Source of the DNA: Ctenosaura bakeri
Taxonomy: Eukaryota; Chordata; Lepidosauria; Squamata; Iguanidae
Direction: 5' to 3'
Assembly: GCA_948474755.1 (NCBI GenBank)
Contig: CAOLHI010001009.1
Location: 62,001-126,000 of the forward strand
DNA: 64,000 bases
The position numbers and the translations under genes were made by a program. This document shows positions 56,281-64,000 of this stretch, in pieces. How positions within the stretch are numbered: the stretch's first letter is position 1; the number at the start of each line of letters is the position of its first letter. The notes below the pieces were generated by a model. The model was not told the origin of the DNA and did no database searches. It was given only the letters and a program-made list of their open reading frames with translations.

Positions 56281-56600
56281 CAGATTGGATTGGTGACTAT
56301 GGGGAAAAGTTACAGGTACTAGAATAGGCCAGTTGCTATGGAGACGATGCCTAGCAGTAAGGAGGAGGACAGTGTATTCCCACAGGAACTCAACCTCTGT
56401 ATGTTAACAACTACAAATACAGATTGGATTGGGGAATATGGGGAAAATTTACAGGTACAGAAATAGGCCAGTTGCTGTGGACATGAAGCCTAGCAGCAAG
56501 GAGGTGGACAGTGCACTCCGTCAGGAACCCAAACTGAATACAAATTGCATTGGGAAATATGGAGCAAAGTTACAGGAAATGGAGAATACAGTTTGGTGAG
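56281..56600 (+). repeat. Tandem units of 120-140 bases in Helitron
   Basis: CAGATTGGATTGG starts at 56281 and 56420 and a decayed start CAAATTGCATTGG at 56541. Each is followed by ATATGGGG/AAAGTTACAGG, and the first two continue to AATAGGCCAGTTGCTRTGGA. An additional GGCTGGTTGCTATGGAGATG at 55808 is a stray partial unit. Confidence 0.8.
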
Positions 56601-56750
56601 TTCTTAAGAGGAAAAGAAAATCCCTGGGGCAACGCCGGGTGAATACGCTCGTATAAAAATAAAAGTCAATTTCCCTTCAGAATGAGACATGCAGGAGTGC
56701 ACACAACTTGTTTCAAAGGACACTTAAGATTCTGATGGTCTCCTGAATTA

Positions 56751-56920
56751 TAACACTTTCATACCATTTTAACTGCCATGGCTCCAGCTTACAGAATCCT
56801 GGGATTCATAGTGTGTGAAGTACTTAGAGTTTTCTAGTCCACTCCCAAAAGAGAATTTTAAGTACCTCATGAAAGTATTATAACTGTATAAAAATGTTAT
56901 AACTGTGTGGTGTGACTGCA
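56751..56920. repeat. Palindromic MITE ('taactgccatggct' family)
   Basis: CATTTTAACTGCCATGGCTC, ACAGAATCCTGGGATTCATA, and an inverse decayed right part with AGTATTATAACTG. A widespread squamate foldback family. Confidence 0.55.
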
Positions 56921-57051
56921 TAACTTGAGGCAGTCCCCAGTGGGTTTTGTGGAGCAAGATTTGCCCCCCGCCGCAACTCCGGCCTGAAAAAAATTATATT
57001 CTCTTGTTTTGGAAGGTTTGTTAACACATCCTCTTGCATACATTTACTGTG

Positions 57052-57245
57052 GGCCTTTGTACCCTACACTGTTACAGTGCTATTATTCCAACATCCTGTG
57101 GAATTCTGGGGCTTGTAGTTTCCTGAGGCCAAAGAGCTCTCTGGCTGGGAATTCTAAAGGCTCCTCCTTAAACTACAAACCCCAGGATTCCATAGGATGT
57201 TGGAAGTGGAATAATAGCACTGTAACAGTATAGTGCAGAAAGGCC
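57052..57245. mobile_element. Palindromic GGCC-ended MITE, long form
   Basis: GGCCTTTGTACCCTACACTG at the left and ATAGTGCAGAAAGGCC at the right; arms with TCCAACATCCTGTGGAATTC. The left arm has lost CACTTTC. Target duplication unclear (TGT/CTG). Confidence 0.85.
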
Positions 57246-57314
57246 CTGAGACCCAAAAACACTTGATAACCAGAGACCCTTTTGTTTATAGCACAAATCT
57301 GTTCTAATCATGCA

Positions 57315-57505
57315 TGAGGAGGAACAGGAAGCTACATTATGCCAAGTTTAACCATTGATCCATCTAGTTCCACACTGTCACTAACTGGCCGCAATTGTCT
57401 GACGTTCCAACAAGAGTCTCTCATAGCCCTGCCAGAAAGTGGCAGAAACCAAAACTGTGACCTTCTACATGCAAAGATTTGCCACTGAACTATAGTCCTT
57501 CATGG
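57315..57505 (-). repeat. tRNA-derived SINE, reversed
   Basis: AACAGGAAGCTACATTATGC, TTGATCCATCTAGTTCCACA and ACTGTGACCTTCTACATGCA, ending TTGCCACTGAACTATAGTCC, the reverse of the 41.03-kb family including its tRNA-like head. Confidence 0.65.
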
Positions 57506-57835
57506 AGTTTCAAGTATAACAGTCAGTATTAACCATCAGGCAGCCTCCTTTGTTCAGTAAAACTAGGGAGAAGGGCCAGGCATGAGATAAATTTTGTCCA
57601 CCAACACACACACACAGTGTGACCATGCTATAGTTTGCTTTAGTACTTGTAGCAGTTTTGTAATATATACCATCCAGTGCAAGTATAATAAAGGGTATGT
57701 GGGGAGGACATCAAGACCCCTAAAAAAAATGAATAGGAGAACATCTCTCTTAATTTAAGCAATAGAATAAGCGGTGAGTCATTTTGAGGAAATATAACAC
57801 TCCGCAATAGATCTCAGGTTTTGGGTGCTGGAAAA

Positions 57836-58030
57836 GGCCATTTCCATACTACAGTGTTATAGTGCTATTATTCCACTTTCACCATCTTGTGGAATTCTGG
57901 GGTTTGTAGAGGCCCAAGAGCTCTCTGGTTGAGAATTCTAAAGGCCCCTCCCTAAACTGCAGATCCCAGGATTCCACAGGAGGTTGAAAGTGGAATAATA
58001 GCACTATAACAGTGTAGTGCGGAAATGGCC
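57836..58030. mobile_element. Palindromic GGCC-ended MITE, long form
   Basis: GGCCATTTCCATACTACAG and GTGTAGTGCGGAAATGGCC, 195 bp. Centre AGAGCTCTCTGGTTGAGAAT. Flanks AAA and TAT do not match. Confidence 0.9.
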
Positions 58031-58112
58031 TATATGAGGCAACAAAGATGGGAGGGGCAACAATCAACTCTAGTACTTGCCATCTACCTAAAATAAGCAT
58101 GAGAAGCATTGG

Positions 58113-58118
58113 AAAGGA

Positions 58119-58174
<56 letters not shown>

Positions 58175-58176
58175 AG
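58113..58176. repeat. (AAAG)n microsatellite
   Basis: About 14 units; explains the Lys-Glu and Phe-Leu-Ser frames over it. Confidence 0.95.
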
Positions 58177-58367
58177 GCAGGGAGACAGGCAGGCAAAGGA
58201 AAGTTGGTCAGTCAGCTACCTTTAGTTCCTGGACATTCTGTTATTTACTGCGGTCAACTTGGTATGCCAGCTCTATAGCTTGTGGCTGAGTTTGAGGCTA
58301 ACATGGTCACTAAATTCTTGCGGGCAGATGGACATGGATGGGTGGACACATTATCCTACTGGAGCTT

Positions 58368-58497
58368 GGAAAAGTTACTTTTTTGGACTACAAATTCAAG
58401 AACATGCCAGCCTTCATGGCCAGATAGGGCATTTAGTGGCCATGCTGGCTGGGGCATTCTGGGATCTCTAGCCCCAAAAGTTACTTTTCTAAGCCCT
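58368..58497. repeat. Palindromic MITE (GGAAAAGTTAC family)
   Basis: GGAAAAGTTACTTTTTTGGA at the left, inverse CCCCAAAAGTTACTTTTC at the right, with CATGCTGGCTGGGGCATTCT before it. Confidence 0.7.
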
Positions 58498-59364
58498 TCC
58501 TCAAATATCTAAGTAGATGCCATATGGCTGTGAACCTGTTCTCTCTAATATACCATATGCAGCCAACTCACCTCACCTTTTCAGGAGTTTGACCCATGTG
58601 TCATCTATTTGCTATGAGTTTTCCAAAGGATCTTCCCACTAATTAAGATCACAAGCAAGTACTAATTAAAAGGAACACCTTTGAAATCAACTGTGTATTG
58701 ACTAATCTTTCAAAAAAAAAAGAAAAGAAAAGCTCTGTGAATCAGCAAAAAAACAAGTTTCCACAACAAGTAGGGGAAAAACTGACAACTAAAAGCCGAT
58801 CTTAGGAACCAGACAGGCCCTTCTTCACAAAAGCAGATAAATCCAAATGAACTGGGCTGCAATTCAGTAAGTCCTATGCTACATTCCCCTTCCATGTAAG
58901 AGCTTTAGGAGTGATTGAAAGGTAATTTCTCAGTTAACAAAACAAATAGAATAACAGAGCAACAAAGTGGAAAACACATGGCAGAGTCTTTGTTTGCTGT
59001 AATTTTTAATGGTCCAATATCCCATTGTAGGTATTGTTCTTTCTGCCCGTGATGAGAGCCAGTTTTAATCAATGGGGCTGTTTGGAATCAATTGCAGGTG
59101 CTTACGAGAATGCTATATACAGGGCAGTCTGTGATTGTCCTTTTATTTGTCAGGCTGTGACAGCTAGTGCCTTTTTCCTTGAAAGAGGTTTCTAAATCAG
59201 GCATATTAAAACTAGGCATTTTAGCTGGACTGTGTTTGAAACATGGCATGTAGTGTCTGCTGAATGAAAGGCACACTGGGAACAGGATGTTGAGTGGGAA
59301 AGCTGTAAACTAAGCTAAGGAGAACAACATAATTCTGCTTCTATTTTGTTTAGTTTCTCTTTTC
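58498..59364. other. Gene-free single-copy stretch; possible enhancer part
   Basis: An A-run at 58711-58720. The segment 58980-59300 shows no repeat signature and has motifs common in conserved enhancers: TGTGACAGCTAG (MEIS/TGIF-like TGACAG), CAATTGCAGGTGC (E-box), ATCAATGG. No gene supported. Confidence 0.3.
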
Positions 59365-59600
59365 AATCCATGACATTTATATCCTACCTTTCCTCCTATG
59401 AGCTCAAGATGCCATATATGAGTCCTCCTTTTCTCTTTATCATTACAACAGCCTTGTTAGGTAGGCCATGTGGAGAAAAGAGGGAGAGATCAAGTCACCC
59501 AGTGAGTTTTCCTTGTTCTCTTAGATCTCCCATATCCCAGTCCAACAGTCTAACTGCATACCAACATGCTTTTGCCATTTTCAAAATCTCATCCATTGCA
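59365..59600 (-). repeat. MIR/L2-tail-like SINE, reversed
   Basis: TTTATATCCTACCTTTCCTC, ATGAGCTCAAGATGCCATAT, CATTACAACAGCCTTGTTAG and AAGTCACCCAGTGAG are the reverse of the family body; the head end is near CAGTCTAACTGCATACC. Confidence 0.6.
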
Positions 59601-60675
59601 TACTCAACAGAGTGGTACCTGAAACAACATAAAAAGTGTTTAAAGCGCATAAATAATAAAATGATAACAGTTGTCAGAAAATACCACAACACCTTTTCAA
59701 AAGAACAGCCAATATCCAGACTGATTATAACAACAGAAAATTAAAAATCAACCACTGGCATTAGTCAAAATAAAATAATCAACAGAGGTTGTAACCAGCC
59801 CAGCATCTGTGAAACTAAAAACTAAGCAAGAAAGTAACTTAATAACCCACAACTATCCTCAATAATTATCAAAAACACCATTAATGGCAATATAACATAA
59901 ATGTAAGTCTCTTTCCCCTCCAGGTTCTTTATGACTGCTTCCCTAGTCCAGGACTCACAAGAAGGGAGAAGAGAGGAAGAGGACAAAGAAGCAACCCTCT
60001 TGCATCTTTGCTTAGCCTGCTACCACTATTTCCTGCTGAGGTTTCTGCTGGGATGGAAACAATTGGACTCTCAGAGAAGGAGAGACTAATGTGGAACAGG
60101 GATGTAATTCACAAATTTTCTTCTCAAAGGAAGCAATGAGTAATTTTAGCATTTTTTTTCCAGTTTTGAGAAAGTCTTTGTAAAAAACTTTGCAAAGATT
60201 CCAAAGTTCCCAGAGTTTCCAAAATTTCCAAAAATTATTCACAATTCAGAACATCCTGCGCAATATTCACAGGAGGTTGGTTTACACTGAAAGCTACATT
60301 TTCTGAACAGAAAAATCATATTTCTGCATAAAAGATGTGCAGAATTGTGTACAAAATTTTCACATTGGTGGGGGGCAGAAAACAGCATTTCCTGTGTAGG
60401 TTTGCTGTTTCCTACACAGAAAATGCTGCTCTTTGAGGAAAAAAAACAAAAAACAAAATAGATTTTACATAGCATAAGTCGTGGACTGCAAAGATTCTTA
60501 TTAGTCCTGGAGTCCTCTTGTCAGGGTTTTTGACCCTTGAGAAACCTGTTTTAAAAAAAACAAACAGTTTTCAGTATTTTTGAAAAGTCTTTTCATCCCT
60601 ACTGTAGACTGAGGGAAGAGAAGATTGCAGCAACCAAGAGGCCAGCTGGAAGGACACAACTGTAGCCCAGAAGTG
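59601..60675. other. Gene-free stretch with one small hairpin
   Basis: A hairpin at 60383-60428 has an 18-base stem (CAGCATTTCCTGTGTAGG and inverse, one mismatch) and a 10-base loop. The part 60195-60235 repeats TTTCCAAA. No gene supported. Confidence 0.4.
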
Positions 60676-60812
60676 AGCAGGGTGTGACTCTCCTGGATAT
60701 TGTTGGACTGCAGCTGCTCTTGCCATTCCTTACCAGTGGTTAATGGCTGTGCTGGCTAGGCCTGACGAGAAATGCAATTTAACAGCATCCAGAGGCTCTA
60801 TCCCTGCCATAA
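60676..60812. repeat. Palindromic MITE ('actcccat' family)
   Basis: GTGTGACTCTCCTGGATATT, GTTGGACTGCAGCTG and CTGTGCTGGCTAGGCCTGA, then a decayed inverse arm (AACAGCATCCAGAGGCTC). Confidence 0.55.
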
Positions 60813-60995
60813 GTGTATACCATGATGGGATATGCCACTATGCTGTAAAAAGATGTACCATTAGAAAGAGAACCCAAAGCATGTTCTCAACACTCTAAGC
60901 CTGTTTTTAGTGTTCACATGTCTTGGTCCTTTATTGTTACATTTACTTATGCTACTTCTGCCTTTCTACTAAAAACAGAATAAAATAAAGACATA

Positions 60996-61174
60996 GGCCA
61001 TTTCCGCACTAGACTGTTATAGCGTATCATTCCACTTTCAATATCCTATGGAATCCTGGGGTTTGCAGTTCAGGGAGGGGCCAGCTGGCCCCTCCCAAAA
61101 CTGCAAACCCCAGGATTCCATAGGATGTTGAAAGTGGAATCATAGCACTATAACAGTCCAGTGTGAAAATGGCC
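60996..61174. mobile_element. Palindromic GGCC-ended MITE, short form
   Basis: 179 bp, a near-perfect palindrome centred on GGGGCCAGCTGGCCCC, starting GGCCATTTCCGCACTAGAC and ending GTGAAAATGGCC. A perfect 3-bp duplication ATA (60993-60995, 61175-61177). Confidence 0.95.
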
Positions 61175-62139
61175 ATAGTCTCTTTAACAACAACCACAAA
61201 GAGATAGAGGAACAGTTAATTCAAAACAAAACAGATGGCTCTTCTAGATTCTTCCAGTGAAGTGCACTATAGCTCCTTGAGTTTTGCTGATGGTTGTTGT
61301 ATTAATCCATTCTATTCTTCTGTTTGTAGCAATTTGCTGGATCTGCACTAGGACTCTTCGAAAAGGTTTCCCCACCGCCCCCCATCAAGATGTAGTTTGC
61401 TAAGTTGACCCTTTGGTTTAAAAGGCAAGTTTTCTCCTCTGATACAATAAATAAAAGTTAATGAAAGGACCACTTCCTCCCACCTCACCCTGCCTATATC
61501 TTGTACATGGAGAGATTATAGCCAATATAAAAGTTTTGGGACTTGTGTGTCTGCTGAATTCATTCCACAGGACTCCTCACTTTTAAAGAGACTGGTATCA
61601 TGTTTTAGCACAAAAGTCCCATTTCACTTTTGCATTACAGCACTCTGAGGGGGGAAAATTAAAAAGGAAGAGAAGAAGAGATTTTCATTCTGATGCGTCT
61701 TGAAATTAAAAAGAAACCTACTCAAGGCTGGGAATACAGTGTTGTAGCAGGTGCTGGGAACTACTAGAAAATAATCTAAGAGAAATGTCATCTAGATATT
61801 ATAAAAAAAAAAACCCACATAAGAACTACAGCAACAAATACCTCAACTGCCCAACATATTTGCCCAATCTGGAGGAACCAAAGTCAGTATTTACGTCTGA
61901 GTCTAGGTGAAATACACACAGAATCATCTCAATGTGATGCCTGAAAACAGAAAGTGAAAGGAGAAAGGTGGATCTTCCTCAGTAAGGAATTCTATGGAAA
62001 GAATTCAGCAAACATACAAGTTCCAGCCAACTTTATATCAGCCTTTCTTAGGAAACAGAAAAGAAGCACTTCAGGTACAAGACACAGGCAGGGTGAGATG
62101 GGAAGAAGTGATCTTTAAGGTACTTTTATTTATTATATT
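61175..62139. other. Gene-free stretch, unassigned
   Basis: No gene or recognised repeat; an A-run at 61803-61813. Confidence 0.35.
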
Positions 62140-62300
62140 AGCTACGTAACAATTTTTCCTTTCCTCCAAAGAGCTCAAGGTAGCATAAATGGCTCTACTC
62201 CTTCTCACTTTATCTTCATAGTAACAACCTGGTAAGGTAGGTCAGACAGAGAGTGAATCTGCTAGGGCTTTACAGCTAATGACCCAACACTTCAAATTTC
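62140..62300 (-). repeat. MIR/L2-tail-like SINE, reversed
   Basis: CCAAAGAGCTCAAGGTAGCA, AGTAACAACCTGGTAAGGTA and GGTCAGACAGAGAGTGAATC are the reversed body; head lost. Confidence 0.55.
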
Positions 62301-62654
62301 ATCCAGAAACACACTGATGCAGCGCAATAGCAATAACTGTACTAAAATGGGTGCCATATTCTTTCATGTCTGTGTTTCGTCTGCTGCACTCTGAGCCCAT
62401 TGAAGTTTCCTTTAGCAGTAGAACCTTAGAATTTTTATACTCTTATTAGGAATCACATTAGGCGTACAAGTACTGACAGAACAAACCAAAAGGAGTAGTC
62501 AGAGTGCATGCACATATCACATTTTTGGTTGCAAACTGATTGGCCAAGTCCCCATCCAGTAAACAGAAAGCAAAGGAGTTCCTTTCGTGGACTAAAACTC
62601 CCAGAATCCCTACCTTTTTTCAAGCTCTGACACTGACAGCATTTATACCAACCT
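62301..62654. other. Unassigned spacer
   Basis: Includes ACTAAAACTCCCAGAATCCC near 62592, a MITE-arm scrap. No gene. Confidence 0.3.
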
Positions 62655-62805
62655 TTCCCAGTCTGGTGTTCACCAGGTATGTTGAACTATAACTCTTTTC
62701 ACCTCCTGCCAGCACTCCTGTTATCCCTAATAACCATGCTAGCTGAGGATGATAGATGATGTAGCCAAGCCCATTGAGAGGCCCAATGCTGGGGAAGGCT
62801 GGGTT
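62655..62805. repeat. Palindromic MITE ('actcccat' family)
   Basis: CCTTTCCCAGTCTGGTGTTC and TGTTGAACTATAACTC at the left, decayed inverse arm ending CAATGCTGGGGAAGGCTGG. Confidence 0.6.
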
Positions 62806-62979
62806 AAACATGTAAATGCTGAGCAGACACTAAGGCAAGAAGTGGCCAATGGTTGTCACCTTGGATGCCCTCAAACTGTTCAGTGCAGGTTTTTCCCCCC
62901 TTTGGCCTCTAATTTTGGGGCAAAAATGGAATCTCATATTGAATGCTCTGTTGAACATTCCTCCACATGAAGTCAGTAA

Positions 62980-64000
62980 GGGCATTTCCGCACTAAACTG
63001 TTATAAGTGCTCTTATTCCACTTTCTTAAAATTTTTCATTCTTACAGGCATAAGCTCATAAGACTTGTTAATGTTTACAATATAAAATATACTATAACAT
63101 ACCATAATATACAACATATAATATACTCTTTTGACATGTTCATAAGACCTGTTCATAAGACATGTTATTATTTACAATATATAATATACTATAATATACC
63201 ACAATATACAATATATAATATAATATAATAATTAATACCTATTAATAATATAATTATATAATATAATAATATGCAATATATAATAATATAACATATAATA
63301 TACTCTTTTGTATGATGTAAATTAAATTAACATAGCTCATAGCTGTATTGTCTAAAATCTACCTATTGCTAAACTTCCATCTTTACTTATCTTTACAGCC
63401 TTATTCCTTTCCTTTAAATAGGTTTGACCAGTTATTATCTATAAGTTTTTTCACTGTTTCCATTTCTCTATTTTTCTTATTATTCTTTTTTCTTCTCATT
63501 ATTCTAGTTAAAGCGTCACAATTTATCAATTCTATAATTTTATTTAACCATTCTTCCAAATCCGGTATTTTATCTCTCTTCCAATGATTAGCAAATATAA
63601 TTCTTGCTGCTGTTACCATATATAATATTATATCTTTGTATTTGTTGTAATCTGTATCTATTTGATGATTCATGTTTAATAGAAATATCTCTGGTGAGAA
63701 TGGAATGGGTATTTGTAAGATCTTCATCATATTTTTATGAATATTATTTCAATATTTCTTTGTTCCTGGACACATCCACCACATGTGATAAAATGTTCCA
63801 GTTTCTTTTATTCTTTTTTATTTTTTATTTCTTTTATTCCACTTTCAACCTCCTAGGGAATCCTGGGTTTTGCAGTTTAGGGAGGGGCCTTTAGAATTCT
63901 CAGCCAGAGAGCGCTTTGGCCTCAAGAAACTACAAACCCCAGAATTCCACAAGATGTTGAAAGTGTAATAATAGCACTATAACAGTGTAGTGTGGAAATG
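62980..64000. mobile_element. Palindromic GGCC-ended MITE split by L1, cut by window end
   Basis: The left arm GGGCATTTCCGCACTAAAC to CACTTTC (63025) continues from 63834 as TTATTCCACTTTCAACCTCC through the TTCTCAGCCAGAGAGCGC centre to GTGTGGAAATG at 64000. The last few bases lie outside the window. The left flank is TAA (62977-62979). Confidence 0.9.
63026..63833 (-). mobile_element. 5-prime truncated L1 insertion in a MITE
   Basis: A 13-bp target duplication TTATTCCACTTTC lies at 63013-63025 and 63834-63846. Minus-strand translation near 63700-63800 gives GTFYHMWWMCPG. It is followed in the same orientation by MMKILQIPIPFSPEIFLLNM and then VTAARIIFANHWKRDKIPDL, the C-terminal end of L1 ORF2. 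The remaining 63026-63400 is a very AT-rich 3-prime region (TATAATA runs). The C-terminal frame of 109 codons is still open, so it is younger than the L1 at 48.6 kb. It lacks reverse-transcriptase core and endonuclease. Confidence 0.85.

Larger units (their letters stand above)
55615..56651 (+). mobile_element. Helitron, non-autonomous
   Basis: It starts TCTACTATATAAAAGTCAAT, with the TC 5-prime end and the TACTATATAAAA motif typical of vertebrate Helitrons. Near the 3-prime end, CCTGGGGCAACGCCGGGTGA forms the characteristic short GC hairpin before the terminus CTCG (canonical CTAG, one base changed). The flanking bases are A (55614) and T (56652), the expected AT target. Inside are a palindromic MITE (55906-56108), a MITE fragment and tandem units. 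No Rep or helicase domain was recognised. Confidence 0.8.

Noticed and set aside
56281..56600. CRISPR-like array
   Set aside because: Repeats are long 120-140-base diverged tandem units inside a Helitron, without short identical repeats and unique spacers; the genome is vertebrate.

Overview
This 64-kb window looks like nuclear DNA from a squamate reptile (lizard or snake). The evidence is the repeat mixture: tRNA-headed squamate SINEs, a 5S-rRNA-headed SINE, CR1/L2-clade and L1 LINE relics, a Helitron, hAT and Tigger-like elements, many short palindromic DNA transposons (MITEs), and long simple repeats. The species cannot be fixed from the sequence alone. No host protein-coding exon, tRNA gene or functional rRNA gene could be supported. 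Open frames are short and overlap on both strands. Those that are explained are decayed LINE reverse-transcriptase pieces, read-through of simple repeats, or chance frames in repeats. The window reads as intergenic or deep intronic.

Layout. 1-24 kb is comparatively repeat-poor, with scattered SINEs, a few foldback elements, two Tigger-like elements and one small hAT. It holds long AT-rich single-copy stretches, one of which (about 11.9-12.1 kb) resembles a developmental enhancer. 24-34 kb has a GC-rich palindrome-laden MITE, a CR1 relic split by a 427-bp MITE, a LINE reverse-transcriptase relic, several copies of a roughly 350-bp repeat with CCCTCCAAC ends, and a 5S-derived SINE. 34-43 kb has palindromic MITEs, a C-rich block that may be a solo LTR, and a hAT element with a perfect 8-bp target duplication. 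43-48 kb is mostly unassigned, with one homeodomain-site cluster near 44.5 kb. 48-52 kb is a nested complex (L1 split by a SINE, which is split by a MITE, then a CR1 tail split by another MITE). 52-64 kb has a LINE C-terminal ORF remnant, a Helitron containing a MITE, more MITEs, and at the end a MITE split by a truncated L1.

The main theme is transposon history rather than a cooperating gene set. One group of MITEs with GGCC...GGCC ends and 3-bp target duplications occurs about 16 times, all to the right of 24.3 kb. Members have inserted into an L1/SINE complex, two CR1 tails and a Helitron, and one was later hit by an L1, so relative ages can be read directly. I found no new multi-gene system. 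The best candidates for something undescribed are this terminus-sharing MITE group, the 781-bp hAT with GACTTGA-iterated arms, and the stacked-hairpin GC-rich MITE.
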